A DNA stretch of 64,000 bases from Malachius bipustulatus (lineage: Eukaryota; Arthropoda; Insecta; Coleoptera; Melyridae). The translations under genes and the position numbers were made by a program. Under the pieces are notes generated by a model. That model made no database searches. It saw only the letters and a program-made list of their open reading frames with translations, and was not told where the DNA came from. Below, one piece after another: positions 11,275 through 22,520 of this stretch. Location of the stretch: positions 2,852,001-2,916,000 of the forward strand of contig OU342634.1 of NCBI GenBank assembly GCA_910589415.1. The letters are read 5' to 3'. Numbering within the stretch: the first letter of the stretch is position 1; each line of letters starts with the position of its first letter.

Positions 11275-11349
11275 GGTGTCCGGTAAGTACCTCCTAATCT
11301 CTCGGGAGCATACAGGGGAGGTCAAAAAACCTAGTCTGTCATAAAACAA
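8089..11349 (-). CDS. LINE ORF2 fragment: endonuclease end, reverse transcriptase, RNase H
   Basis: An uninterrupted 1086-codon frame. Residues 1-25 are read from the palindrome into which the LINE inserted and are not LINE protein. Residues 31-100 are the end of an APE-type endonuclease, with WGST and the catalytic SDH (97-99). RT follows: GPDG near 327-329, FDVEGAFD near 455-462, CPQG near 512-515, and NADD at 544-547 where F/Y-A-D-D is usual, so the aromatic residue is replaced. RNase H shows TDG (813-815), E850, TDS (875-877), H918 and D928. A CCHC zinc-knuckle-like CPKC...H...C lies near 1030-1047. It has no promoter or true start of its own. Confidence 0.88.
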   Translation of the reverse strand: MFYDRLGFLTSPVCSREIRRYLPDTLTSVLWGSTDVNTRGEALLEYLATTDLEISNRGREPTFVNRNRKEVIDITLASKSITCDVREWQVTGDVLLSDHRMIRFKIKARMAADKPKRNPRTTNWEIFTKDLQIRFKGPPPQITQENIDQEVEKLSKKITEAYEKACPLRRPPEKKIRWWSKELHHLRRSARRSLRQAVTSGEDTQWDRFREARREFKREIRRSKRASWREFCEEITSLPETARLAKLLSASKRNEIGSIKKEDGTWTETEEETIEHLLRIHFPGTDQVDPERRAEPTSDWQLAENLVNDEVIRRVSKEFRPYKTAGPDGIFPALLQAGLETILPSVRNIFRASLATGYVPQAWRKANVVFIPKQGKEDYTLAKSFRPISLTSFMLKMLERIVDRYLIENTLREFPFHRGQHAYLKQRSTETALHAVTREIEKALHHGNWALAIFFDVEGAFDKARTKTICTELQSRGTPQVLINWIASAIESRQVSSGAGEVRVGIAVSDGCPQGSCLSPHLWCLIMDGPLKRLTDDGLYAQANADDGLVLVTGQFLSVVCDRMQSACKIIERWCEEAGLTINPGKTDMVLFTRKREKRGFKPPRLFGKLLTLSGEAKYLGMVLDEKLTWKPQIDRIVTKTVSSLWQLRGTIGKVWGLKPKIMHWLYTAIIRPRISYGSVVWWKTTTSNTVANRLAKLQRLASLLITSAMRTTPSAALNVILELPPLPIWIKGEAMAAHLRMRDSGLWKGGGYKGHTEIAKVAEMEIPISNLMSTSKTRSNRENKKFTLQIPEKEKWEKREVAFEPGRLVCFTDGSRNKNGHVGAGLYLAGRKLGRSYPLGSTATVFQAEIYAILQAARLEQIMEAGERTIYICTDSQAAAKALDTHGTSSPLVQECVEALNRLADRKSVHIVWVPAHSGVPGNELADQYAKLGTRETFCGPEPVLGLTKNLLKESIKEWTRKGLENHWETAPGCRQARLFLAGPIGNGWTSMSRMNRRELRLLVGVLTGHSSLNRHLQVMGVTRDPVCPKCGVDDEDSHHYVGVCEVYSNLRLNIFGSEELQEEEMKLLSYNNLLAFIKRSGRFE

Positions 11350-12208
11350 AATTTCCTAGAGTGTCCCCAAACGGAGATATGGAGCCCTAAAAGAGTGCCC
11401 CGCAATTTACTTTTTTGGCTCTAAATTTTGATCCGACCTGTATAATTGGATGGAATTTAAACACTTTAGAGGCCACAGAGAGCCATCAGGCCATATTAAA
11501 TTCGATGTTTGACGTCGTCAGGGAAGTCAGGAATGGACTTACCATCATACTCGTTGAGTCAAAATTTTGACAGGTGTCACTTTACAGAGCTACAAACTAT
11601 TTTTTTGAATAGTCTAACGTCCGGTTGCACGAACGTAATTAAAAATTTGTAAGATAATCATCGATTTTAAAACGCCCTGTATTATCAAAATATTGGTCTG
11701 ATAGTGCTGGAAACAAACTCTACACCCTTGTAGAAGAGTTAATTACCAACAAAAATTAAAACATCCTTGAAAATATTCACCATATTTTCAAAATTTGAAA
11801 TTTAAAATCAATAATTATCTGAAATATTTTTAATTACTTTCGTGCAACCGGCCCTAATACTTCATCTTTAATAAAGGTGCTCTTAATTTATTTCGGTAAA
11901 ACTGACGGTTTTCGAGATAAATCGATTTTTAGGTATGCGAAACACTCAAAAGTTACACAAACAGGTAAAAATCAGGTTCTTGTTGATATACTGCCGTGTT
12001 AACCGTAAACGCCTTAAGTGACAATTTTCTCATTTTCGGCTTATTGGATGTTCTGATGGGACTTTATATTCTCTATCTATTACCATAAGCGAAAAAGCCG
12101 TATCTCCATCCTAACAGCTATAAATCGCTAATTTAGTTTGCCGTATTTGCAGGTTTCATCAGTTCTCTAGAGCATTTTACCGTATGTTCATTTTATTAGG
12201 GAAGTTTG

Positions 12209-12241
12209 CCGTATCTGCAAGCATAATATGCAGATACGGCA
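12209..12241. repeat. 12-bp perfect hairpin
   Basis: GCCGTATCTGCA and its exact reverse complement flank a 9-nt loop inside the left arm of the giant palindrome. The GCCGTATC string recurs nearby (12108, 12141, 12289), so this is local repeat structure. Confidence 0.7.
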
Positions 12242-12473
12242 TAAATGTTAAATAAATTTAATACGTATATGAGCAATCCTGATCAAAAATGCCGTATCTA
12301 GAAAATAACCAAGTAAGATACGTAGTTTGTTTTATTTATTTCAAAGAATAATAATAAAAGTAATAATAATAATAGAATAATAATTGTTTTACCGAAAGTA
12401 GGTACTTTAATAACGTTAAAAAAAATACATAATAATAAAATTGTGTGTGCATTTACCATAAGTGCTCGGAAAT

Positions 12474-13420
12474 GGTAAAAGATACAGGGTGGGTTAAATC
12501 AGAGAAAATTTGCACAATTTTATGCTTATTAAGAATCTGAAAGAAAATTTATGGATACTTCTCAGGCGTTGCTGAAATATCCTGAAAAAACTTGAAAATG
12601 AAGATTTCTTATTTCAATCATATCTTTTTTATTATTGAAAAGAAATTGAAATATTTTTGTAGGTTTGCATAAGACATTAAAAGGCATTATCTGTCATTTC
12701 CAAAATTTTCAAGGACTACTAGATCCCAGAATTTTCATTGTCAACTTTTGTTTTTCTTATGGCCGCCATATTGTTATTTCGTGTCATTCGCTATTAAAAA
12801 AATCTAAGAAACAAAATATCACATTCTATCACTATCAATATCATCTAATCTATCACATTCAAAAAAAAATTTCTTCCAAATTTTTATTTATTTATATATT
12901 TATTTATTTATTTATTTATTTCTTTTGTCGGAAAAATAACCTTTGCTTAACCGAAACCTAAAAAAACCCATAAGGCAAACAATGTCAAGTCGCGACGTCA
13001 TATTGACGTTATTCGGTGAAATGATTTTCTTTTTTTTCGAATAAAGAATAAAATTTTTAAGAATTTTTTTAATTTGATAGATTGTTTCCTTGATTTTTTT
13101 AATAGCGAATAACACGAAAAAACAATATGGCGGCCATAAGAAAAAGAAAAGTTGACTATGAAAACTCTGCGATCTAGCAGTCCTTGAAAATTTTGAAAAT
13201 GACAGATGATAGCTTTTGGTGACTTATGTGAACCTACAAAAATATTTTAATTCTTTTCGATAATAAAAAAGATATGATTGAAATAATAAATCCCAATTTT
13301 TAAGTTTTTGCAGGATATTTCATCAACGCCTCAAGTTTCCATACATTTTCTTTCAGAAGCATAAAATTGTGCAACTTTTCTCTAGTTTAACCCACCCTGT
13401 ATCTTTTACCGTTTCCTAGA
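12474..13420. repeat. Palindromic element nested in the giant palindrome
   Basis: The left arm starts at GGTAAAAGATACAGGGTGGG (TACAGGGTG at 12483-12491) and the right arm ends in CCCACCCTGTATC (13391-13403). Arms of about 430 bp are reverse complements with indels and carry ATGGCCGCCAT at 12759-12769 and ATGGCGGCCAT at 13128-13138. The inner arms are homologous to the element at 541-1192, while the outer arms are different. An ATTT-type simple repeat lies in the loop (about 12890-12925). Confidence 0.8.
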
Positions 13421-14979
13421 TCCCAATGGTGAGCATCGAATTGTTAACCATCCTGTATACGGCAAAAGCTCCTAGTATGTATAAGATATTTTTAACTGAA
13501 AAAACCGTAAGTTCATTTACGGCTAATCTATCTATTTTTCCTTTGAATATATTGCCGTAAGTGATTTTTTGAAAAAAACTGCAGTTTTTTAGAAAAAAGA
13601 ATACGACTAAATAAAATTAGGCATGTAAATAATAACTTATGGAAAATCAGGATTCTCAAAGATAACAATTGTGAACGGCAGATGGCAAAAGACAAAAACG
13701 TAAATATCTCAAAACTACTAAAATGTAGATACGGCGTTTAGGGTTAACACGGCAGTATACCTACCTAATACATAATGGATTGCTATTGACGGAACTTGAT
13801 CAAAATTCGTATAAAAGTCGATTTATCTTGAGAACCGCTAGTTTTATCGAAATAAATTAAGAGTATCTTTTGTGAAGATGAATGACCAGCGTATTTAAAA
13901 AATAAGTTTTCAGCTCTGTAAAAAGACAACTGTCAAAACTTTGACACAATGAGTGTGGTGGTAAGTCCGTTCCTGACTTTCTTTAGGACGTCAAACATCC
14001 ACTCTGATATATGGCTTAATGAGTATTTATGGCCTCTATAAAAAAATTAAAATTTCATCAAATTATACAGGTCGGTTCAAAAGTTAGAGCCAAAAAAGTA
14101 AATCTTAGGGTATCATTTTGGGACTATGTATCTCCGTTTAGGGACACTTTAGGAATGTTTTTTTTATGACAGACTAGGTTTATTTTGACCTCCCCTGTAT
14201 GCTCCCGAGAGATTAGGAGGTACTTACCGGACACCCGGTATACGCCCTTTATACAGGGTGTCCCAGCTTATTCGAAGCGGTCTCTGTAGGCCAAACGATG
14301 GACTTTTTCAAAAAACTTTTTGAAAATTCAAGTACAGGATCACAATGGCCATAATTTAAAATTATTTTGGAGTATACAGAGTGTCCCATATGACAGTGGC
14401 ATATCAAAGTTATGTTTTTTTAAATGGAATGCTCCTATGTTATTGCATTTTTAGATTGTCTGAGAAGAGAAAATAAGATTGATTTTTACAGTTGGTATTT
14501 AAATTCAGAAGTTTTTGAGTTATAAACAAGGTCTCGCTTCCTCGACCTTGGCCTGCCGGCGGCTTCGGGCCTAGGGCCCTCAATGGCGGGCCTTCGGCCC
14601 GGTTTGTCAGTAGATCCCCGTCAAAGTTGGAATTTTTCATGTTTTTTTCGTGTTACCTTTTTTTCTACGTCGCTACACGGCACTGTGATCAGTAGATTCC
14701 GCGTCGTAGTTAAAATCTGCCATTCATCTCTTTTTGTGTTATTTTTTTCTATATCGCTCCTGAAGGACCAATATGGGAACTTCCGAGATCGCGCGTAAAA
14801 GTTAGATTCGCGTCAAAGTTAGTCACGCGTTAGCTAACACGGCGGGCTAGAAAGAGAGAGGAGAGAGAGAGAGAAGGGAAGGAGGGGAGCGGTGCGACTA
14901 AAAAAGAGTGAACGAACGTGGTGTTGCGGAGCATGGGCCGTTTGTCAGTTTGTCTTTTTCGCTTTTATTTTCCGAGAAA

Positions 14980-17345
14980 ATGGCGTCCAAATATCAGATT
15001 ATGTGGTAAAACATTGGAAAACGGGGGTTTCGAACAAAGGAAATAATTTTTTTTAACTCTTAAAATCAAAATGGCGGTCAACTTGTAATTTTGACGTAAC
15101 AAAGAAACTCGAAATTACGATCCTATTGTGAGAAAAAAACAAAAAGAAAATTTAAAGTGTCACTTCTCAAACGTCAAATTCGAAAGTAATTGAAAAACAT
15201 CATTTTTTCTCTGTAACAAAATTCATTTTGGTAGCGGTGTAATTTGTGGTTGAAATAATTTTTGCCGTTTTCAAATTGAAGAGAATACCCGCGATTCGAC
15301 CCTGACCGTGAAAAAAGAATGACAAAACAATCGAAAGTGTCAAATAAAAAATGTCAAATGCGAAAAATCTCGAACGAACTCCTTTGTTTTTCAGCAAAAC
15401 AAATCGCTGTGACGTTAAAAGTCGCGATACAATTTTTTTTTGTAATTCAATAAGAAAGGCATTACCCTTAACTTGAGCGTGGTTGTAAAAAAAAACTCGA
15501 AAAAAAAACGAAAATGCGACTTTTTAAACGTCAAAGTCCAAAAATTAGGAGCCAAAATCGGCCATTTTCTAAAATTCACAGCGTCGTCATTTTGGAAATT
15601 TAAGCAGCAAAAATTGAAAATTCCGACACAGCAACTCTTCTACTAAACTGCTAAAATGATCCTGGATTCCTGATGTACGGAAATTACCGAGAAAAATTTT
15701 TTCGAAATATAGCTGATTTTCATTGATTTTGCTCGGAAATGTGAAAATTTTAAACGGCAAATTGTACTGCTCGAACGTTTTTGACCGTAACTTTGGCCAT
15801 GTCGGTCGGGGGATGACCGAAAAGGTATCAACGTGTAGCTGAGAAACGGTTTTTGAAGACTGAAAAATTTCATCGCAATTGACGTAACCGTCTGTCACTT
15901 ATAAGCTGTCAAAGTCGATTTTTTTTAATTTTTTTTGCGAATTTTCAAAAGCGTCTGTAGCGGCCATTTTGGAAAATTTTGCGATCGCAATTTCACGTTA
16001 CGCTTCTTATCGACGAACTCTGTCGACCGAAAAAAAAATATTCCCAGAAAATCACACCGTTTCGGAGAAAACGACGAAACAAATTGTGATCAAAAAAATC
16101 ATAGTCCTATCCCTTTCGATTTTTTGAGTAAAAAAGGAAAAAATAGAATCGGCTGAAATTCGCAGCTTTTGGCACGTCGTGAGCGCCGTGAATTCCGATC
16201 CGAAATCCGTTTTTCGTTTGCGTGCATATTTCCGGAGAAAATGGCGTCCAAATATCAGGTTTTGCTGAAATTTGGCGAACACGACCGAGGAAATAATTTT
16301 TGCCGATTCGGAAAATCAAGATGGCGGAATTTTTGTAATTTTACCGGAACGAAAAAACTCCGATCTACAACACCCTCACGAAATGTTTTTGGAAAAAGAA
16401 TTGAAACTGTCATTTAAAAAATTTCAAAATTGAAAAGTTGGAAGAAATCGGAAAAAGACACGTGTTTTTGCACACAAAAAAAATTAGATAAAATCGAAGA
16501 ATCAAGATGGCGGCCAGATTCTGGTTTCGTCGTACAGGGAAAATGTTCGGCAATGACATATTGATGCAAGAGCCGAAGAAAAAATCGCAACTGTCATTTT
16601 TCAAACGTCAAATTCAAAATTTTTGATCTCGATTTCTCAACTTTGACGTTTAAAAAGTCCCAGTTTGAATTTTTTTTCGAGTTATTTTTCAAAACCACGT
16701 ACTAGCTAATAGTATTGCCGTTATTCTGACATTTAAAAAAAAATTGTATCGCGAGTTTCAAGGTCGCCGAGATTTTTTTTGTTGAAAAAAAAATTAATTT
16801 TTGTTCGGGTTTTTCAAGTTTGACATTTATTAAGTGACATTTTCGAATTCGCTGTCATTTTTTCTGCATAGCCAGATGGGAGTCGCAAGTAATGTCTTTA
16901 TTTTGACACCGCCAAAAATAATTCAATCACGATTTATACCGTCACTATAATGACATTTGGTAAAAAGAAAAACAATTTTTCTCAATATTCATGAATTTGA
17001 CGTTTAAAAAAAATGACAGTTGCAGTTATCCGGGATAGCTCTTGCACCAATATGTTATTGCTGCACATTTCACCTTTACGAGGATACCAAAATCTGGCCG
17101 CCATCTTGATCCTTCGATTTTAATTAAATTTTTTCGTGTGAAAGAAGACGTGTTTTTTTCCACTTTTCGATTTTGACGTTTCAAAAGTGCCAGTTCGGAT
17201 TAGTTTTTCGAAAATATTTCACCAGGGTATAGTGGCCGGAAGTCTCTTCGTTACGCTAAAATCACAAAATGGCCGCCATCTTGATTCTTCGAATCGAAAA
17301 AAATCATTTCCTTCGGTCGCGTTCACGGAATTTCCGCATGCGTAA
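14980..17345. repeat. Complex inverted and direct repeat array
   Basis: A stretch starting GAGAAAATGGCGTCCAAATA occurs near 14978 and again near 16236 in the same orientation. Sequence around 15421-15540 pairs with about 16640-16770, 16290-16380 pairs with about 17205-17335, and 16490-16600 pairs with about 17020-17115. AAGATGGCGG motifs recur on both strands. Short frames here (60-103 codons) are not conserved between the repeats, and I regard the array as non-coding. Confidence 0.65.
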
Positions 17346-17611
17346 TATGACATTAAGTTCTTTACTCTATTTTTCACTGTGCATTTTTCAAATTTTGCAA
17401 ATAATAATCACTCCAAATTATTAGTGAAAGACCAATAGTACATCGCAATTAATTGTAAAAACAATTATTAAAAAAATGCATAAGAAAAAACAGAAATTAG
17501 CCCGAACAGTATCGGCGCATAACCATAATCATTATAATAATTAATTAATGAAAGCGGGGCAACAAACGACCGAGCCCGTGCTCCGGCAGGTCAAAACTTC
17601 ATTAATAGTTT

Positions 17612-17640
17612 CCCGACGACGGCGAAATGCCGAAACGTAT
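17612..17640 (+). ncRNA. Hammerhead-like core motif (tentative)
   Basis: CCGACGA, a short stem GGC-GAAAT-GCC and then GAAAC give the same order as the motif at 5391, but with C for the usual U in the first box. Stems I and III are not evident. It is probably a degenerate retroelement end. Confidence 0.2.
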
Positions 17641-18069
17641 TATTAACAATTTCATATAAATTGTCATATCTTCGTTGTTAAATGACCAATGTGGATAATT
17701 TTTTCACCATCATTTACGTTAATTAATTGTCGTTGCAACTGTCCATTTAATTTTCCCAATCGCGCATAAAGAAGAAGACAAAAAAAATAATAAAAAATTA
17801 ATTTATCGATTTTTTAATAAAAATAAAAGTGTAAGCTAATTTTCGAGCAGCGATGAAATTTTTTATTTTTCGTTTAAAGTGCCAACATAATCGAGATGAA
17901 ATGAAGCCAAAACTTCAAATTTAGTGTTGGAGAAAAAAAATCTGACAAAAGTTCAACTATGCCACCGATGGAGAAAGATATATGTAAAACACGTCTGAAC
18001 CGTTTCAATGACCTGCCGAAGTTTTTCCGAATTTTGACAGTTTCTCCAACGGTTTAGAAAAAAAACTAT

Positions 18070-18520
18070 ATCTATCTTTTTTGTAGGTAAAGAACGTCTC
18101 TATCATAGAGCTTTGTTATTTTTTCGATCGGTTGACAATGTTTCGAAAAAAATTCGAAAGCATGCGATAAAGAGTAGCATTTTGACAATTGTTATTATTG
18201 AAGAAACAATTGCCGCTCCCAAACAGGGAATTTTTCTGGAAAATATTTCAAATAAAAAAATAGCACTTGAAGAATTGTTCAAAAAAGGTCTGATTTGATT
18301 TTTCGCTAGGATGAACCGTTTTCGAAAAAAAAATTTTTTTTGGGGTTTTTATTTCATTTTAAACCAAAGCTGATTTTGTTGTTTTTTTTCGAATAAGTCA
18401 CTTTTGCTGACTTGTCACGTAAAAATCATCATCATCTTTTTGGTAGGTAACGAACGGCTCTATCTCCCTGTTTTGTTATTTTTTCGATCTGTCAAATAAA
18501 TTTTGAAAAAAAAATCCGAA
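18070..18520. repeat. Imperfect direct duplication, offset about 385 bp
   Basis: A segment with GTAGGTAAAGAACG...TTGTTATTTTTTCGATC near 18080-18130 is repeated near 18440-18490 as GTAGGTAACGAACG...TTGTTATTTTTTCGATC. Both are followed by AAATTC/AATCCGAA-type AT-rich sequence. The array is non-coding. Confidence 0.55.
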
Positions 18521-19066
18521 TTAGTCGCAAAATCATGCGAATTCGGTGTCCTCAATTTTTGAGAGCCGATTACCGCTCACCTAATTATTTTTTCGAAAAA
18601 CGATCTCTACAAAGTTTGTACCTCTATCCTTTCCCTAAGTAACTGTACTTGCAGAATCTGTCCGCGACGTACCGTTACCGAGAAACAAATCCTTATGTCG
18701 GGACGTTTTAAAAAAAATACGGCCCTGAACGGGGGCTTTAAAATTCCCGGATCCGGCCCATTTTCAATAGGTCGTATTCGGGAGTCCCCAGCTTCGTCCC
18801 TACCGAGTTTCATCCCGATCGGTGCAACTTTCAGACACTTAGAGTGTTTCCTAGCTCGTTCCCGAAAAAACCCGAAATTCCCGAAAAAAAGACACTTCCC
18901 GTTAACGGATCCCGCTCATTTTCAATAGGCATCGTGACATTGTGCGAAATTTCAATCTATCAAAATTTCAACCTTCTACGACGAAAAATGGCGCCTCTAG
19001 AGTGTTTCCTAGCAAAGCGAACAGACACACAGACAGACCGACAGACATTTTTCGGGCACAAGGCTG

Positions 19067-19217
19067 ATGCCCGTATTCACAAACGATAATTTCCAAAATA
19101 ATTACGTAATCAATTATCTCCATCTCATTCTATTGCAAAAAAACTGTATATCTCCATCTCACTCATTTAAATAATTACGTAATTATTTAGGAAATTATCG
19201 TTTGTGAATACGGGCAT
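19067..19217. mobile_element. Small MITE-like hairpin, about 150 bp
   Basis: ATGCCCGTATTCACAAACGA at 19067 is matched by its reverse complement ending at 19217. The paired sequence continues inwards through AATTACGTAAT on each side. The size and near-perfect arms fit a MITE. A target duplication could not be fixed. Confidence 0.75.
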
Positions 19218-19982
19218 TAGTATACTTCCGAGATTTACGATTACATCGATCTCGGAAGAACAAGTGAAAATCGTCATTTTTCAAGTTCAAAGCCATTTAC
19301 AACGAAAACGGCTGAAGATAGAGAAAAACGGCTTACATGTCCCTATTTTACTTTTTCATGTACTATCCTATGATGTAGATGAAAAGTTTATACAGGGTGA
19401 TAAAAAATTTGAAAAATTCTGAGATTTCTCCACGCGTCGCCAAATAAAAAAATCAGAAAGTACAAATTTTTCTATACCATAGAATAGTACATGAAAAAGT
19501 AAAATAGGGACATGTAAAGCCGTTTTCTCTATCTTGAACCGTTTTCATTGTAAAGGGCTTTGAACTTGAAAAATTACGATTTTCACTTGTTTATAACTCA
19601 AAAACTTCTGAATTTAAACACCAACTGTAAAAGCCAATCCTATTTTCTCTTCTCAGACAATCTAAAAATGCAATAACATGGGAACATTCCATTTAAAAAA
19701 ACATAACTTTAATATGCCACTGTCATATGGGACACTCTGTATACTCCAAAATAATTTTAAATTATGGCCATTGTGATCCTGTACTTGAATTTGCAAATTT
19801 TTTTGGAAAAAATCAATCGTTTGGCCTTTTTTTTTTTTTTTAAAGGAGGGTAAATCCATTATGGATACCCATGCATTGGGTTATGTGGGAGTCCCACCCA
19901 CTAAAAGCCCCTCCTTTCGAGGGCCGTCTTGGTCACCGGAAGCACCTCAGCCTCATGGGCTTATTGTGCACCCCCTTTTGCT

Positions 19983-22454
19983 TCATGACACCCATTCCAT
20001 CAGTCTGGTTCCCTGAACTAACTTGTGCAGCCCCGTTACTGAATGAGTTTCATATTCTTCCGGACGCATTTTTTGTTGTCCGTATATCTCCTGTCTTCTG
20101 CGGTCCAGAGCCTCGCATTCACACAGTACATGTTTTGCTGTCTCCTGGGCCCTATTGCATTCTCGGCAACTTAGGTCTCCATTGAACAGTCCTATTTTAT
20201 TTAAGTGTTCTTTTAGGGCAATATGTCCCGTTAGTAATCCCACTGTAATGCGTAACTGATTCCTGCTAAGTAATAGTAGTTCTTCAGTTGTCTTTTTTAT
20301 GGGTCCTTTGATAAAGGCTTTCCCGTGTTGGTGTTTGGTCCTTTTGTCCCAATATATTTTGTGTTTTTCTTTGACCCATATATTAACCTGACCCCGTGCT
20401 GTACTTTTTGGTACTCCCAGGGCAGGTTCTGGGCCAATGTATTTAGCCGAGGATCCTCTTCTTGCTAGCTCGTCGGCTTTTTCATTGCCTGTGATTCCTC
20501 TATGTCCTACCCACATCAAGGTTACCTTATTGCGTTCTGCCAGGGTTTCGAGATTCTCACGGCATTCCCACAGTAGTCTGGACGTTATCTTGGGGCTTTC
20601 TATAGCCCTCAGAACCGCCTGACTATCTGTTAATATATTGATCCGTCTATTTTTGTAGGCCCTCTTATTGTTTATGCTCGCGCAGTGTAGCATAGCGTAT
20701 ATTTCCGATTGAAATACAGTTGCCCACTGCCCGAGAGATATGGTGTGTTGAGTATTGTCCAACTCATTGTATATGCCAGCTCCAGTTCCTTGGTCGGTCT
20801 TTGACCCGTCAATGTACCAGGTTGTTCCGACCAGCCTGTTGCTGTCTGTGGGCTCATTCCATTCCTCTCGATCTTTGATGCTCACCTCAAAGCTCTTGTG
20901 GAATTTGAATTTTGGAGCCATGTGGTCTGTGTTTGCATCTAGCAGGTCCACTTCCACATAGTTTTTGATTCTATTGTGTCCAAGTTCCGCATATTTGCCC
21001 CTTGGTTCTTCTTGCAGCCTTAGTCGTGCCAGTCTTGCCTCTCCCATTATCATTAGATGAAGTGGTGGGAGGTCTAGGAGGACTTCCATTGCTGCAGTTG
21101 AAGTAGTTTTCATTGCCCCCGTTATTCCAAGGCATGCGAGTCTTTGCACCTTGCTGAGCTTGTTTATCGCGGTATTTTGTTGCATCTTTGTCCACCATAC
21201 CAGAGATGCATACAACAACATTGGTCTAATCACTCTGGTGTACGCCCAGTATACCATATGTGGTTTTAATCCCCATGTTTTCCCATAAGTTCGTCTGACC
21301 ATCATGAATGTGGTCTCCGCTCTTCTTTTAATCCTGTCTATCTGTTGGTTCCAGGTGAGTTTTGAGTCTAAGATTACCCCAAGATATTTCACCTCTCCCG
21401 ATATTTGTACGTTCCTGCCTCGAAGTTTTAGTGGTCCTAGGCCCACCAGTTTCCTTCGATTAGTAAACGCTATGATGGTTGATTTGGAGGGACTTATGTT
21501 CAGTCCCTCTTCGTTTGTCCATTTGGTTACAACATTTAAAGCCCTTTGCATACAGGGCCTTATTGTGTCGTTAAATTTGCCTTGAATTAATATGACAAGG
21601 TCATCAGCATATCCTATGCTCTTGATTCCCTCTTGGTCCAGACGTTTCATTAGCTCGTCCATAACAAGGTTCCATATCAATGGAGACAGTACGCCTCCTT
21701 GTGGACACCCCCTTGCTACCTGAGCCACCACAGTCTCCCCAAATAGGGATGTGCATACCAATCTGCTTTTCAACATGAAGTCTATCCACCTGCATATTGT
21801 TGCATTGATTCCTCTGTTCCTCAATGCATTGGAGATTGATTCTAGGGAGGTGTTGTCGAACGCACCTTCTATGTCCAAGAAAGCACATAATAGTACTTCC
21901 TTGTGTTTTATTGCGTATTCTGCCTTTTCTACCAGGTGGTGTAAAGCTGATTCCGTTGATTTTCCTGTTCTATATGCATGTTGGTCTTGATGAAATGGTC
22001 TGTTTGCCAGGACATCATCCCTTATATGCCTATCGAGCAGTTTTTCTAAAGTCTTCAGCAAAAAAGACATGAGACTTATGGGTCTTAGAGATTTTGCCCC
22101 TTCCTGTCCTGTTTTCCCAGGTTTAGGTATATAAATTACTCTAATTAAGGTCCAGGCTTTGGGTATGTGCCCCAGTGCAAGACTGCCCCTGAGGATCATA
22201 CTTAGCCTCTGTGTCAGAAGATGTGGTCCTTTCTGCAACATTATTGGGTAGATGCCATCTATACCCGGCGATTTATAGGGTTCAAAGGAGTTGATTGCCC
22301 ATTTGATTTTGTTCTCGTTTATCACCGATTTCGCAACCTGCCAGCTGTCCCTGTTCGTCCTCTTTGGGGTTCCCAGTTCTGCATTTAGGCAGTCTTGTGG
22401 AGATAGATCGGTGACTCTAGAACCTGGAAAATGGACTCTGAGTAATTCTCTCAT
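19983..22454 (-). CDS. LINE ORF2, RT and RNase H part
   Basis: 823 codons without a stop. RT motifs: PGIDGIYP near 63-70, FLDIEGAFD near 192-200, GCPQGG near 249-254 and an intact GYADD at 281-285. RNase H follows, roughly 540-670, with IDGSK, QSEIYAM, LTDSQAV and the ADELARRG helix. Near the C terminus CRECN...H...C is a zinc-knuckle-like motif. The methionine at 22454 is internal to the original ORF2; the true protein continues upstream in other frames. The product would copy LINE RNA at a nicked chromosomal target. Confidence 0.88.
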   Translation of the reverse strand: MRELLRVHFPGSRVTDLSPQDCLNAELGTPKRTNRDSWQVAKSVINENKIKWAINSFEPYKSPGIDGIYPIMLQKGPHLLTQRLSMILRGSLALGHIPKAWTLIRVIYIPKPGKTGQEGAKSLRPISLMSFLLKTLEKLLDRHIRDDVLANRPFHQDQHAYRTGKSTESALHHLVEKAEYAIKHKEVLLCAFLDIEGAFDNTSLESISNALRNRGINATICRWIDFMLKSRLVCTSLFGETVVAQVARGCPQGGVLSPLIWNLVMDELMKRLDQEGIKSIGYADDLVILIQGKFNDTIRPCMQRALNVVTKWTNEEGLNISPSKSTIIAFTNRRKLVGLGPLKLRGRNVQISGEVKYLGVILDSKLTWNQQIDRIKRRAETTFMMVRRTYGKTWGLKPHMVYWAYTRVIRPMLLYASLVWWTKMQQNTAINKLSKVQRLACLGITGAMKTTSTAAMEVLLDLPPLHLMIMGEARLARLRLQEEPRGKYAELGHNRIKNYVEVDLLDANTDHMAPKFKFHKSFEVSIKDREEWNEPTDSNRLVGTTWYIDGSKTDQGTGAGIYNELDNTQHTISLGQWATVFQSEIYAMLHCASINNKRAYKNRRINILTDSQAVLRAIESPKITSRLLWECRENLETLAERNKVTLMWVGHRGITGNEKADELARRGSSAKYIGPEPALGVPKSTARGQVNIWVKEKHKIYWDKRTKHQHGKAFIKGPIKKTTEELLLLSRNQLRITVGLLTGHIALKEHLNKIGLFNGDLSCRECNRAQETAKHVLCECEALDRRRQEIYGQQKMRPEEYETHSVTGLHKLVQGTRLMEWVS

Positions 22455-22520
22455 TGTGTCCTTTCCCGTTTCCGTATATTTGCCACTCTCTGTTTTCAGA
22501 GTGTGTATGGAGCTCTGGGG

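Larger units (their letters stand above)
7984..14242. repeat. Giant imperfect palindrome, left end split by a LINE
   Basis: Without the LINE at 8001-11274, the left terminus (about 7984-8000 plus 11275-11345) reads as the reverse complement of the right terminus (about 14165-14242), including GTAAGTACCTCCTAATC and GAGCATACAGGGGAGG. Pairing continues inwards: 11345-11620 with about 13880-14165, and near 11990 with near 13735 (TGTTAACC-type strings). The left arm is longer than the right because of indels. Several copies of GCCGTATC lie in the arms. A second palindrome (12474-13420) occupies the centre. Confidence 0.8.
14531..19258. repeat. 4.7-kb repeat block inserted in the family-A palindrome
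   Basis: The host sequence stops at ATAAACAAG (to 14530) and resumes after GAACAAG (to about 19260), so AACAAG may be a 6-bp target duplication. The left end is GC-rich. The right end carries a hairpin CTTCCGAGAT/ATCTCGGAAG just inside the junction. Inside are several inverted and direct repeats with recurring TGACGTTTAAAAA-like strings, no transposase or polymerase frame, and a MITE near the right end. The ends do not match each other, so I cannot assign a transposon class. Confidence 0.5.

Noticed and set aside
14531..19258. Helitron or Polinton identity for the repeat block
   Set aside because: A hairpin near one end and a 6-bp duplication each recall one of these, but there is no CTRR end or A/T-site insertion for Helitron, and no matching terminal repeats, integrase or polymerase for Polinton.
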